Origin: a virus
Direction: 5' to 3' (one strand)
Length of the DNA: 64,000 nt
Virus record (IMG/VR): IMGVR_UViG_3300021168_000016
Location: 61,422-125,421 of that record
Shown here: positions 23,165 through 31,241 of the stretch, in pieces
Layout of the letters: every line of letters starts with the position of its first letter
Position numbering within the stretch: position 1 is the stretch's first letter
Made by a program: the position numbers and the translations under genes
Notes under the pieces: model-generated
Databases searched by the model: none
The model's input: only the letters and a program-made list of their open reading frames with translations
What the model was told of the DNA's origin: nothing

Positions 23165-23613
23165 AAAAACTACCTATTAGAAACAGAAAACTCCCTAAGA
23201 AGGGGCTGCTTCGCAAGAAAAAGGAATTCTGTAAAACAAGCCACCCATTGTGGAATGTTTACTCTAGTATGGACACTAGGTGTAATAAGGATAATAGTTC
23301 CGACTACCGCCACTATGGCGGACGAGGAATTAAAATGTGTGAAAGATGGTCGTCTTCACTTAAAAATGATAAAGGCTTCTGGAATTTTATAGAAGATATG
23401 GGTCCAAGACCTGAAGGTCGTACACCTTCAGGAAAACGGCCTGCTTTCACACTAGAACGTAGAGATAATAATCTAGGTTACAGCAAAAAAAACTGCTACT
23501 GGGCACCTTGGAAGGAACAAGCCAATAATAGACGAAAACCTAAAAGCATCGCTCAACTGGCTAGAGCCAAAGCGTTTACTAATGTTATGAGATTAGGATT
23601 CTACGGTAGTTAA
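23161..23613 (+). CDS. HNH homing endonuclease-like protein
   Basis: 150 aa from ATG 23161, overlapping the YkgJ-like stop (ATGA). The series HPLWNVYSSMDTRC, YRHYGGRGIKMCERW, DMGPRPEG, LERRDNNLGYSKKNCYWA, QANNRRKP is the standard pattern of free-standing phage HNH nucleases. It presumably cuts gene copies lacking the insertion. It lies between the restored and the displaced tail of the YkgJ-like gene. Confidence 0.8.
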   Translation: MKKLPIRNRKLPKKGLLRKKKEFCKTSHPLWNVYSSMDTRCNKDNSSDYRHYGGRGIKMCERWSSSLKNDKGFWNFIEDMGPRPEGRTPSGKRPAFTLERRDNNLGYSKKNCYWAPWKEQANNRRKPKSIAQLARAKAFTNVMRLGFYGS

Positions 23614-23684
23614 AGAAGGTAGGCTTGAACATAAAGAGTATCGGACTCGTAGAAGAAGAACCTCTCATCCAAATTACACATTAG
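23613..23684 (+). pseudogene. Displaced 3' end of the YkgJ-like gene
   Basis: In frame this reads KKVGLNIKSIG ... EEEPLIQITH then stop, aligning with the end of the gene at 22460 (KKVGLNIKSIS ... EEDPLIQIEL). The DNA differs at many third positions, so the intact tail upstream came from a related but distinct gene copy. There is no start codon or ribosome site; it is not expected to be translated. Confidence 0.75.
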
Positions 23685-23764
23685 TAATCATGAATTTCGG
23701 ATTTTTCATCTGATGATGAAGCACGAATCGTGATGTTTACAAATAACAGAAAAGGAGAAGAAAA

Positions 23765-24046
23765 ATGCCGGAAGATAGAATGAAAGTTATTGCAGCTAAA
23801 CTGCTCAACCTATTCGGTGCTAGAGGCCAGCACTGGATAAGAGGTGAAGAAAGCAACGGTAATGGCGACTACTGCCTGATAGGTGGTATGAAAGAGTTAA
23901 ACCTTACTCATGAAATGAAAACGTTACAAAGAGCTGTACGTGAAAAGACAAAGCATACTTCCATCGCAGCATTTAACGACCAGCACTACTGGCCTACCAT
24001 CAAAGACTTTCTCTGCAGTTACATCCGTCCGAAAGTAAAGAAATAA
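23765..24046 (+). CDS. DUF6197-like hypothetical protein
   Basis: 93 aa. A region of YCLIGGMKELNL followed by IAAFNDQHYWPTIKDFL resembles small proteins with the pattern 'CxxGAL ... FND ... F' (DUF6197). Good ribosome site (AAAGGAGAAGAAAA). It precedes the four-gene paralogue cluster. Confidence 0.5.
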   Translation: MPEDRMKVIAAKLLNLFGARGQHWIRGEESNGNGDYCLIGGMKELNLTHEMKTLQRAVREKTKHTSIAAFNDQHYWPTIKDFLCSYIRPKVKK

Positions 24047-24058
24047 AAGGAGGCTGTC

Positions 24059-24475
24059 ATGCCACTAAATGTACCACTTCTACGCGAAATTCAGAAGCAG
24101 ATACTGGAGAAGCCCAACACTTTCTTCATGAGAAATTGGATAAGAAGAAAAAAGTTTGAGGGTTCTACCTACATTAATGATGAAGGACTCAGTACTAGAT
24201 ACGCTGAGTGTGGAACTGTTGGCTGTATAGCTGGGACCGCCTGCCTGATAATGGAGCGTGAAGGGAAACTTTCCGAACTTAACGGCGCAGATGACATCAA
24301 AAGCGGGGCAATTGACCTACTCGGCCTTAAGGACGTAGGAAATTCACTCTTCTACGTGGATAACTGGGACTGTGAAATTCGTAAGGAGTACAGAGAAGCA
24401 CCAACAGCTAAGTGTCGGGCTGTTGCGGCGTGTAAACAGATCGATCTGTACATCGAACAACACAAAGGAGAATAG
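24059..24475 (+). CDS. CGTxGCIAG-motif protein, paralogue 1
   Basis: 138 aa. N-terminal helix PLNVPLLREIQKQILEKPNTF, then RNWIRR, ECGTVGCIAGTACLI (about residue 51-65), then a helix and VDNWDCEIRKEY ... ACKQIDLYIEQH. The family occurs singly in many bacteria and phages without a known function; the paired Cys could bind metal or an Fe-S cluster. First of four tandem copies. Confidence 0.7.
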   Translation: MPLNVPLLREIQKQILEKPNTFFMRNWIRRKKFEGSTYINDEGLSTRYAECGTVGCIAGTACLIMEREGKLSELNGADDIKSGAIDLLGLKDVGNSLFYVDNWDCEIRKEYREAPTAKCRAVAACKQIDLYIEQHKGE

Positions 24476-24477
24476 CT

Positions 24478-24924
24478 ATGCCAAAGTTAAACGTACCTCT
24501 ACTGAGAGAAATACAGAAGCAGATCCTCAGGGAACCAAATGGCTTCTTCATGAGATCTTGGATACGCAGAAGAAGTCATGATAATGAAGAATTCTTTTCT
24601 GGCGATATTGTAGCAGGAGGATCAGATCTACAAAGATTTCCTGAGTGTGGTACAGCTGCATGTATTGGAGGCTGGGCAGTATTACTTTCCGGAGGCACAT
24701 ATAACGAGAACGTAGAACCTATAGCCAAATCCCTTCTAGGCCTTTCTAGTACTTGGCTCTTCCAAGTTTCGACTTGGGATAGAGATCTCCAAGGAAAGTA
24801 TTGGTCTGAGCCATCAGTCGAGTGTCGTGCAGCTATCGCTGCTGAACAAATCGAACGTGTCATTCAACGCTACGGAGAAAAGGAGAGTGAAAGTGAAAAA
24901 GTCACTAAATGTGAAGCTACTTAG
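24478..24924 (+). CDS. CGTxGCIAG-motif protein, paralogue 2
   Basis: 148 aa. Same order as paralogue 1: KLNVPLLREIQKQILREP, RSWIRRR, ECGTAACIGGWAVLL, STWDRDLQGKYW, AAEQIERVIQRY. The core Cys pair is CGTAAC instead of CGTVGC. Starts two bases after paralogue 1. Confidence 0.7.
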   Translation: MPKLNVPLLREIQKQILREPNGFFMRSWIRRRSHDNEEFFSGDIVAGGSDLQRFPECGTAACIGGWAVLLSGGTYNENVEPIAKSLLGLSSTWLFQVSTWDRDLQGKYWSEPSVECRAAIAAEQIERVIQRYGEKESESEKVTKCEAT

Positions 24925-25309
24925 AAAGGTGCAGAAGCATATCATGAAGGAGCCTAAGCGTCTCCTCATGGGAGAGTGGCTAGTCACCAAATCTAAGAAA
25001 GTTCCCCAGTTTGAGAACGATGCAGGCGAATGGGAACATTTTCCGAAGTGTAATACAGCTGCCTGTATAGCCGGATGGGCAGTTATGTTACATGATAAAC
25101 ATCCTCCACGAGGAAAATCAATTGAGACTAGAGCTACCAAGATATTGGGTGGTAGCTCTATGGACAGCTTGTTTTATACCTCTCTGTGGAAGCTAGAGCA
25201 CGAGTTCAACACAGCAGAAACTCCTCGTCAACGAGCTAAGATAGCCGTTAAAGAGATCGATCACTTCATCAAAGAACATGAGAAGAAAAAAAGGAGTTTA
25301 GGTAAGTAG
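24893..25309 (+). CDS. CGTxGCIAG-motif protein, paralogue 3
   Basis: 138 aa from GTG 24893, seven bases after AAGGAG; it overlaps paralogue 2 by 32 nt. NVKLLRKVQKHIMKEPKRLLMGEWL and KCNTAACIAGWAVML show that it belongs to the set, but the first Gly of the motif is Asn (CNTAAC). Ends with a basic Lys-rich tail. Confidence 0.7.
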   Translation: MKKSLNVKLLRKVQKHIMKEPKRLLMGEWLVTKSKKVPQFENDAGEWEHFPKCNTAACIAGWAVMLHDKHPPRGKSIETRATKILGGSSMDSLFYTSLWKLEHEFNTAETPRQRAKIAVKEIDHFIKEHEKKKRSLGK

Positions 25310-25344
25310 CTTTGGAAGTTAAATAAGGATGAAAGGAAAATCAA

Positions 25345-25800
25345 ATGCCGCTAAATGTTAAACTGCTTAGAAAGATACAGAAACGTATCCTAACCCAACC
25401 ACAGGCATTCTTTATGCACGACTGGATACGTAGAAAAGAGTATTCCTCCAACAATACATTCCAGAATCCAGACACAGGTAAAGTGACAGAATTTACCACC
25501 TGTGGTACTGCTGGCTGTATAGCAGGATGGGCTATCCTGTTAACAGAGAAGAAAGGAGATGCGAAACTCATCTGGTCTAGCCAAATCCAGGAGAAGGCCA
25601 CAGAGATACTTGGCCTAAGCCCCGGTGAGGACCTCATATTTGGTTCACCAAACTGGGGGACAGAACTTAGCGATGCTTACGAAAATGCTAAGTCTGATCT
25701 TTGTCGTGCTGCTGTAGCGGTGAAAGCAATAGACAACCTGATTGAGCGGCACAAGGCAAAGAAACCTAAGGCTGTATTAAGCTCCTTTGAGAGCTTCTAA
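25345..25800 (+). CDS. CGTxGCIAG-motif protein, paralogue 4
   Basis: 151 aa. NVKLLRKIQKRILTQPQAF, HDWIRRK, TCGTAGCIAGWAILL, then NWGTELSDAYENA and VKAIDNLIERH. It is the copy closest to the family consensus. Followed by the strong terminator at 25808. The four copies share about half of their motif residues and look like an old tandem expansion. Confidence 0.7.
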   Translation: MPLNVKLLRKIQKRILTQPQAFFMHDWIRRKEYSSNNTFQNPDTGKVTEFTTCGTAGCIAGWAILLTEKKGDAKLIWSSQIQEKATEILGLSPGEDLIFGSPNWGTELSDAYENAKSDLCRAAVAVKAIDNLIERHKAKKPKAVLSSFESF

Positions 25801-25807
25801 TCAGCAG

Positions 25808-25848
25808 CAAAGGCTCTTGGATTAGGAAATGTTATCCAAGAGCCTTTG
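25808..25848. terminator. Bidirectional terminator, 15-bp stem
   Basis: CAAAGGCTCTTGGAT (25808-25822) pairs exactly with ATCCAAGAGCCTTTG (25834-25848). It lies between the convergent paralogue cluster (+) and the Ig-like protein gene (-). Confidence 0.85.
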
Positions 25849-25867
25849 GGGTTTGGGCTGGGACAGA

Positions 25868-26542
25868 TTACAGGGCTGCTTCGGTAACAGTGAATCCAAC
25901 TGCACTGTTATCTGCAACGATGTCAACTGGAGCTGAGGTAGCAGTGATAGTTCCCGTAGCCAATGTGTCAGAGAACCCAACAGTTACTCCCGTAGCATCA
26001 ACCACAGGCTTAACCACGGATCCTAAGAACACGAGTCCGGTCGTATCAGCTGCGCGGGGAGGAGTAGCGGTGGGATCGCCGGGATCAGCTGCTACGGTTA
26101 AGGTAGCCGGTGCAGAACTAGTCGCGACCACTACCGTGCCGGTAGGAAGGGGTACGGAACCGCCTGCTGCATTGACGGGAGTAAGGGTGAAAAGAACACC
26201 CTTACCGTCGTCTAGAATTTGTAGGTCAACTGTCGCCTTAGCCTTTGCCATTAGTTTCTCCTTTGATAGAACGGTTTCAGTTACAGTAAATCCAACCGGA
26301 ATTTGAGAGGGCTCCAAATAGCTAAGGATGGTATCAACCTTAGTACTCATTGCCGATTGTACTACAATCACTTCTTTAATCAAGTTTAGAAGTTGTATAT
26401 GAGCAGCTTCAGTCTTACCGACAGTAGAGGCAATCAAATCTACTGTGAATTCAATCTCGTCTATATCCTGTTGCAGCCTATTCAACTCATTAAGAATGCT
26501 ACAGGTGTCTCTTCCTACCCAACCTCTGTTATCATCAAGCAT
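25868..26542 (-). CDS. Ig-like domain protein with coiled-coil start
   Basis: 224 aa. A helical N-terminal third (LNELNRLQQDIDEIEF ..., about 15-75) is followed by Thr/Val/Ala-rich beta sequence with repeated 'VGFTVTE' at about residues 88 and 216. This matches bacterial Ig-like domains, often found on phage virion surfaces or host-recognition proteins. It probably forms an oligomeric stalk with one or more Ig-like modules. The only gene of this kind in the window. Confidence 0.65.
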   Translation of the reverse strand: MLDDNRGWVGRDTCSILNELNRLQQDIDEIEFTVDLIASTVGKTEAAHIQLLNLIKEVIVVQSAMSTKVDTILSYLEPSQIPVGFTVTETVLSKEKLMAKAKATVDLQILDDGKGVLFTLTPVNAAGGSVPLPTGTVVVATSSAPATLTVAADPGDPTATPPRAADTTGLVFLGSVVKPVVDATGVTVGFSDTLATGTITATSAPVDIVADNSAVGFTVTEAAL

Positions 26543-26618
26543 AGGATTTTCTTGAAACTAACTATAGACTTTTAAGACTAATAGTAGGACACTTTCACAA
26601 TAAAGTCAAGAGGTATTT

Positions 26619-27176
26619 ATGGCCGGTGACAACAAATACTGGAGAGGATTCGCTCGGTTAATCCTTTGGCCTGTAACTATCGTCGACAACGGAACAGAGC
26701 GAACATGCCATTGGTTTCAGAGGATGACAGGCTTAACTAATTACTGGCTACTAGGGAAGGAATCAATTGGCGTCTCATTCACCGTACTGGCTGAGTTCAT
26801 GGCACATGCAGCTGGATTGAAAGGATATGCTTGGTTCACATCCCATCTGATTCCGGGAGGTTGGCCATGGAAGATTGTTGCTGGGGCTGTCATAGTGAAC
26901 TATCTAGTTGATGGGGCATTCTACTGGAAAGTAAAAGAGCAGAGAGCATTTATACGGCTCTCACATGGGTTAGCTAACCCTAACAAGATGAATTTGATTA
27001 GAGTCTACCGCCTACTTCTGCTTGCTACCTGCTGGATTGACATGTATTTACTCGCACTAATGATCTATTTCTTTCTGGATTCCTGTGATCCTTTACCTCC
27101 ATGTAAAGGGAAGGTTAGAGAGTGGTGGGAGAATAGGAACAAGAAGTTAATCCCTGTTGAGGTGATAGAACAATGA
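26619..27176 (+). CDS. Membrane protein
   Basis: 185 aa. Hydrophobic segments at about 50-68, 82-100 and 128-150 with a Trp-rich N-terminus. A central KMNLIRVYRLLLLATCWI segment is typical of inner-membrane phage proteins. Not recognised. Overlaps the next gene by 4 nt (ATGA). Confidence 0.6.
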   Translation: MAGDNKYWRGFARLILWPVTIVDNGTERTCHWFQRMTGLTNYWLLGKESIGVSFTVLAEFMAHAAGLKGYAWFTSHLIPGGWPWKIVAGAVIVNYLVDGAFYWKVKEQRAFIRLSHGLANPNKMNLIRVYRLLLLATCWIDMYLLALMIYFFLDSCDPLPPCKGKVREWWENRNKKLIPVEVIEQ

Positions 27177-27463
27177 AAGAAAGATATGATTTCTCCGAAG
27201 GAACACAAGGGAAGTATGCTCAGGCGAAGGAATGGATAGTACTGCTTAATGCCTGGAGAGCAGCAGCTGCTCTATTGATGCAACACATCCGTACCTGTGC
27301 TATCTGCCATGCAGCAGAAGCAAATGGAGGAGTATCGTACTGTGAGATGAATGATAGGATGTGGGAAGAGATGATGTCGTATGAATACAAGGTGAAGGCT
27401 GTACTACCTGAGATGCGTGATGCTGGTGTAGATGTAGATAGTGTTATAAAGGATTTTAAGTAG
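27173..27463 (+). CDS. Hypothetical helical protein
   Basis: 96 aa, helical, with CAICHAAEANGG and C in the middle that could bind a metal. Last gene of the + unit before a 435-nt gap. Not recognised. Confidence 0.6.
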   Translation: MKERYDFSEGTQGKYAQAKEWIVLLNAWRAAAALLMQHIRTCAICHAAEANGGVSYCEMNDRMWEEMMSYEYKVKAVLPEMRDAGVDVDSVIKDFK

Positions 27464-27898
27464 ATAACTAAATGATATATACAGTACTCATCCTCCCTAC
27501 TACTATGTGTTCTGTATAGTAGATCTCTATTTATAACGTATACATACAAGCATCAAGCAATAGAGAAAACAGTATCAGAAAGCAATAGTATATACATCCG
27601 TAGTAGGATGTTAAAGCATAGCCGGTAAACCACTTATACACCAGTTGATTTGTAGTAGTAGGATCCAACCAAGGACGTCGAGTTTCATATGCCTCGTATG
27701 CGATATGCGAATGTGCGCTGTGCATTAAACGACATATGGTGGAATCAAGTATCCACTCCGTTCCGATGGGAAAAACCTCTTTCGAGGACAACCAGCTTTC
27801 ATGGCTTACATGTGCCCTACACACGCGACTATTACAGCACTCAATAACAGCAGCCCGTTGTTTGTTGCCGGAGGTTACACGTTGCTGCGAAGTTCCTC
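27464..27898. other. 435-nt gap with no convincing gene
   Basis: No tRNA-like T-arm, no homopolymer terminator and no strong + strand ORF. A minus-strand frame (27531-27902, 123 aa) starts with an ATGA overlap to the gene at 27899, but it has no ribosome site and an unnatural composition. Small hairpins (CCTCTTTCGAGG; GTGGA/TCCAC) are present. Either a decayed gene or a non-coding region. Confidence 0.5.
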
Positions 27899-28261
27899 TC
27901 ATACAACTCTGGCTAAACTCAACTTAAATTCTCTATCAATTTCTTCGATTTCGTGCTTAGTAGTAGCACTTCTTTTAATCATTCTTTCATGCAATCTTTG
28001 CTGTCGTCTTACCCACTTCTGTTTCCTCTTGGAAACATCCTTAACAGGCTTAAGCTTTTCCTGCTTAGGTTCACTCGCTATGTTAACCTGATAGGCTTCG
28101 TAATGGAAGCCTTCATAGGAACTGAGTCTGCGTTCCTTAGTAAGCAGAGGCTTTATGCCTTGTTCAGTCAAGCAGGAAGGACACTCGTTAGCGAACCCCG
28201 GCTTGCCAGGAAGCAGTTCAAATTCTTCTGAGCAGTGTCTACAAGTTAAGATTCTGTTCAT
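27899..28261 (-). CDS. Zinc-ribbon protein with charged helical tail
   Basis: 120 aa. LTCRHCSEEF and ECPSCLTEQG form an N-terminal zinc ribbon; the second half is very basic (KRKQKWVRRQQRLHERMIKR), typical of nucleic-acid binding. It is transcribed away from the gene at 28518 from a shared promoter region. Confidence 0.7.
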   Translation of the reverse strand: MNRILTCRHCSEEFELLPGKPGFANECPSCLTEQGIKPLLTKERRLSSYEGFHYEAYQVNIASEPKQEKLKPVKDVSKRKQKWVRRQQRLHERMIKRSATTKHEIEEIDREFKLSLARVV

Positions 28262-28325
28262 ATAGCTATTCTGTTTGTCTTGAATTAGGTCTTGACAGGA
28301 AAGACTTTCTCTCGACAGTGATGTT

Positions 28326-28366
28326 ATATAATATTTGCTTGACTTTTGTCAAGCATTATTTATAAT
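28326..28366. promoter_or_regulatory. Divergent promoter pair sharing an inverted repeat
   Basis: GCTTGAC (28337-28343), TTTT, GTCAAGC (28348-28354). Rightward: -35 TTGACT 28339-28344, 16-nt spacer, -10 TATAAT 28361-28366. Leftward: -35 TTGACA inside the other arm, 18-nt spacer, -10 TATAAC. The inverted repeat contains both -35 boxes, so one regulator could block or switch both directions. Confidence 0.7.
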
Positions 28367-28418
28367 GAATGCTCCAACCTTCAGACCTTTTCTCGACAAA
28401 AAGCTCGAAGAAATCAAC

Positions 28419-28438
28419 GCCGACGAGCCATCGTCGGC
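28419..28438 (+). promoter_or_regulatory. Leader hairpin in the 28518 transcript
   Basis: GCCGACGA, loop GCCA, TCGTCGGC: a perfect 8-bp GC-rich stem followed by TTTGGTTTG. It could attenuate transcription before ATG 28518. Confidence 0.5.
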
Positions 28439-28517
28439 TTTGGTTTGTATTGACCTTTTATACCGGCCTATTAATCAACTGATAGGTGTAGTAAAATCCA
28501 ACGAAGGAGTTAACAAA

Positions 28518-28805
28518 ATGTCACCGTTTGCACAAAACTCCATGCTGTCACAACAACAACAACAGGGACAACAATCTCAGACCAGCGAGTATAAGCCGAA
28601 ACTGGTTTATGCTACTCGTCAGAACCATCATGAGGATCCCGTGGAGCTGGCATTTGCAGTCACCGATCCAGCGACCGGATCTGAAAAGATAATCACCGTT
28701 AACAACATCGACAGCCTCACCCTCTTTGAGTCTACCCAAGAGGGACAGCAATGGGTGCAGCAGGTGAAACAGCAGAGCCAACGCAACATTCGTCGCGTGG
28801 CCTAA
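28518..28805 (+). CDS. Hypothetical Gln-rich protein
   Basis: 95 aa from ATG 28518, eight bases after AAGGAG. A poly-Gln stretch near residue 13-20 is followed by a beta-rich region. The frame is open further upstream to 28365, but that ATG overlaps the -10 box and would not be transcribed. Followed by the terminator at 28865. Not recognised. Confidence 0.65.
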   Translation: MSPFAQNSMLSQQQQQGQQSQTSEYKPKLVYATRQNHHEDPVELAFAVTDPATGSEKIITVNNIDSLTLFESTQEGQQWVQQVKQQSQRNIRRVA

Positions 28806-28864
28806 CCTCGCTCTTGTCTACCGCTTAACCTTTAACTAGCCTACCTTTAAACATAGTCGTGATG

Positions 28865-28888
28865 GGGCGAGGACGCGATTCCTCGCCC
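28865..28888. terminator. Rho-independent terminator
   Basis: GGGCGAGG (28865-28872), 8-nt loop, CCTCGCCC (28881-28888), then TTTCTTTAT. Ends the 28518 transcript. Confidence 0.8.
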
Positions 28889-28909
28889 TTTCTTTATAGG
28901 GAAGGTAGT

Positions 28910-29092
28910 ATGACCCCACACAAACAGATTACAAAGAAAGTCAGTGCTAACTGCTTGAAAGGGAAGCACAGCATCTGCTACACAGATAGTTGCCAATGCA
29001 GATGCCCCACCCATCTTGGACATACCAGTGAGAACCGACGACCTAGCTATAAGCTATCACAGAATTCTAAAGTAGAAAGGAGTCAATCATGA
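28910..29092 (+). CDS. Hypothetical Cys-rich small protein
   Basis: 60 aa from ATG 28910. CLKGKHSICYTDSCQCRC shows six Cys in about 20 residues, then a polar tail. Metal or disulfide binding is likely; function unknown. Confidence 0.5.
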   Translation: MTPHKQITKKVSANCLKGKHSICYTDSCQCRCPTHLGHTSENRRPSYKLSQNSKVERSQS

Positions 29093-29141
29093 GGAATCAT
29101 TTAACTATGATTCAAATCTGTTCGAGAAAAGAAGGGGTAGT

Positions 29142-29801
29142 ATGCAACCAAGTCTCAAAACCTCCCTAGTATTGCTATGTCTTCTGCTGGTTACATTCCC
29201 AGCATTAGCACAGCAGAAGATAACAGGTGCTCATGTCACTGCAGCTTATGCGAATGGCAAAGCAACCTTCACAGTTTACAATGATTCTGATCGAGAGATA
29301 AAGGTGTGGCAGATCAGAACCGTCGCCAAGTATCCAAATGGACATGAACAGATCGGAGGTAAAGGAGAAATCAATTCTTTGCCTGCGGGAAAGTCTGTCG
29401 TGTTCGAAGATGCTAACGATTATGGACCTGCGGTTTCAGTCACGGCTGAAGTCACCCTAGTTGTCTACGGTGACAACAGTGCTGAGGCAACCGACGAAAT
29501 CGCTCTTGCTAGAATAATTGCAGAGCGAAAGAGTCGTGCTTACACGACTGCTCTTTTGTCCTCAACCCTTAGGACAGCAGCCATGGACGAACAGCCGACT
29601 GCACGGCTGAGAAGTGATCTGCAGTCGCTCATGTCATCTCCTGATAAGAGGATAAATAAAGCCTTGATATCAGGGGCCATCGACGATATTAAAAATATCG
29701 CTGATGATGGTCATGAGCGGGAAGCGATACAACAGAGAGCTACCTTCTTTCAACGGATGTCTAAAGCCAATGACACCGGTGAGATTAGGAGGCTCCAATG
29801 A
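29142..29801 (+). CDS. Secreted protein with signal peptide
   Basis: 219 aa. A classical signal peptide (hydrophobic LLLCLLLVTFPALAQ-like core, cleavage near residue 23) is followed by a beta-rich domain (about 28-115, IgG-like pattern) and an Ala/Glu-rich helical region. The style resembles host periplasmic proteins. It is followed by another secreted protein with a 4-nt overlap. Role unknown. Confidence 0.7.
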   Translation: MQPSLKTSLVLLCLLLVTFPALAQQKITGAHVTAAYANGKATFTVYNDSDREIKVWQIRTVAKYPNGHEQIGGKGEINSLPAGKSVVFEDANDYGPAVSVTAEVTLVVYGDNSAEATDEIALARIIAERKSRAYTTALLSSTLRTAAMDEQPTARLRSDLQSLMSSPDKRINKALISGAIDDIKNIADDGHEREAIQQRATFFQRMSKANDTGEIRRLQ

Positions 29802-30868
29802 AAATCCTATTTGCTGTATTGGTTCTAAGTTGCTGCCTGCATGCTCAGGACCCTAACTGTAGCTATGGGACAATGACCCCGACCGGAGTGGCTGCTGGTT
29901 GCCAAGCTGGTCCGGGTCAAACTCCTCCCTTCCAACCTGGTACAGTAGTTCCCAATCCAACTACTTACTCGTTCAACGATCAATGTTGGGACGATTCGTC
30001 CGGCATTTCCAAGTTGTACGGGAGCATGGGCTCATCCGTTACGGGACAGGGCCAATGCCTGAGTCTAGGATACCATCCTGGAATTACCTGGCAGCTGTGT
30101 TTCCCGCAGAGTGCTCCCGTGGAGATAGATGCTTTTACCTCCGGTGGATATAACCAGTTTTACAATTACGCCTACGATTACTATTTTGTAGTAAGCGGCG
30201 GGGGTATAGCTGGAGGACCAATAAAAGGGTCATGTCAACCGACGGGAACTGGGAAGTTTGATCTGAAGCAATGTCACGCCAAAGCCTGCCTCTTCTGCGG
30301 TAATGGGGGAGGCAGTCCAATCATCCTGGACGTAACGGGAGAAGGGTTCCATCTAACGTCAGAAGAAAATGGAGTTAAATTCGATATTCTGGCTGATGGA
30401 AATCCTGTCCAAACGTCCTGGACTGATCCACATTACCACACAAGCCTCCTGGTACATGACGTTCCCACGAACGGCAGACTCACTGGGAAGAACTTGTTTG
30501 GGAACCATACTTACAATGGCTGCAGAAATGGTTACTGTGCTTTAGCCGAGTTTGCTCGCGTAGACTTGACTAAGACTAGTACCATTGACAGCAGCAACGC
30601 AGCCTTTGCTAAGTTGAAACTGTGGGATGATGTCAATCATGATGGTATTGCTCAACCTAACGAGTTGAGTAGTTTGTCATCGAAAGGAGTGACTTCGTTG
30701 AGTGTGGTTGGCACGTCGAATTCTTACACCGACGTCTACGGTAATTCCTTCAGGTATAAGGGGAAGGTAAATCCGTTGGGCCAACCATCAACAGATCACG
30801 TCGATCGAACTAGCTATGACGTGTTCTTTGTATTCCAAGAACCACCTCAACCAGAATGTGTTTACTAA
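29798..30868 (+). CDS. Secreted EF-hand-like protein
   Basis: 356 aa. Signal peptide (residues 1-16), a Cys- and Gly-rich region of unknown fold, then residues 172-300 with 'SPIILDVTGEGFHLT ... NGVKFDILADG ... LWDDVNHDGIAQPNELSSL'. This last part matches a secreted bacterial family in which DxNxDGxxxxxE is a calcium-binding EF-hand/dockerin-like loop. The first half of the usual repeat is degenerate. It is host-like and fits a lysogenic-conversion or surface role (inference). Confidence 0.7.
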   Translation: MKILFAVLVLSCCLHAQDPNCSYGTMTPTGVAAGCQAGPGQTPPFQPGTVVPNPTTYSFNDQCWDDSSGISKLYGSMGSSVTGQGQCLSLGYHPGITWQLCFPQSAPVEIDAFTSGGYNQFYNYAYDYYFVVSGGGIAGGPIKGSCQPTGTGKFDLKQCHAKACLFCGNGGGSPIILDVTGEGFHLTSEENGVKFDILADGNPVQTSWTDPHYHTSLLVHDVPTNGRLTGKNLFGNHTYNGCRNGYCALAEFARVDLTKTSTIDSSNAAFAKLKLWDDVNHDGIAQPNELSSLSSKGVTSLSVVGTSNSYTDVYGNSFRYKGKVNPLGQPSTDHVDRTSYDVFFVFQEPPQPECVY

Positions 30869-30982
30869 TGACAAGAAGTTAGACAACAATCAGCTGGTAC
30901 CCATTTAGATATCTAGCAGCCCTCACTGGTTATGTGGGGGCTGTCTTTACTGGTATATTACTCTAAAAAGGAGAAAATAACA

Positions 30983-31240
30983 ATGGCAACAGCAGTTGAA
31001 GTACCAAAAGCAAAGAACACCATTCACACTCTTAACGAGTCAGGCGATACTCGCTTGATGTGGTCCGTTGACAACCCAGACGAAACAGCAGCCGCTAAGC
31101 TCATGTTTCAATCACTGAAGGCAAAGCATTTCATTGCCTATAAGGCGGAGGGGAAGGAAGGAAAGAAGGGAGAGATCATTCACGAGTTCGATCCTACCGC
31201 AGAACGAATCATCATGGTGCCACGACAGGTAGGAGGGTAA
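30983..31240 (+). CDS. Hypothetical protein
   Basis: 85 aa from ATG 30983 after AAAAAGGAGAAAATAACA. Beta-rich centre (LMWSVDNPDETAAAKLMF) and a basic loop (KAEGKEGKKGE). Directly precedes the next gene. It may be a small virion or accessory protein; not recognised. Confidence 0.6.
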   Translation: MATAVEVPKAKNTIHTLNESGDTRLMWSVDNPDETAAAKLMFQSLKAKHFIAYKAEGKEGKKGEIIHEFDPTAERIIMVPRQVGG

Positions 31241-31241
31241 C

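Noticed and set aside
23161-23613. Group I intron carrying the HNH gene
   Set aside because: The upstream gene is complete with its own stop and the downstream piece repeats the end of the gene rather than continuing it, so no splicing is needed.
25890-26306. + strand ORF opposite the Ig-like protein
   Set aside because: Antisense shadow: the minus-strand gene has coiled-coil and Ig-like composition and the terminator at 25808 fits convergent genes.
27531-27902. Minus-strand gene of 123 aa
   Set aside because: Its ATG overlaps the upstream stop as in real pairs, but there is no ribosome site, its composition is unusual and no domain is visible. Kept only as a possible decayed gene.
28365-28517. 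Longer N-terminus for the gene at 28518
   Set aside because: That ATG lies inside the -10 box of the rightward promoter, while ATG 28518 has a strong ribosome site.
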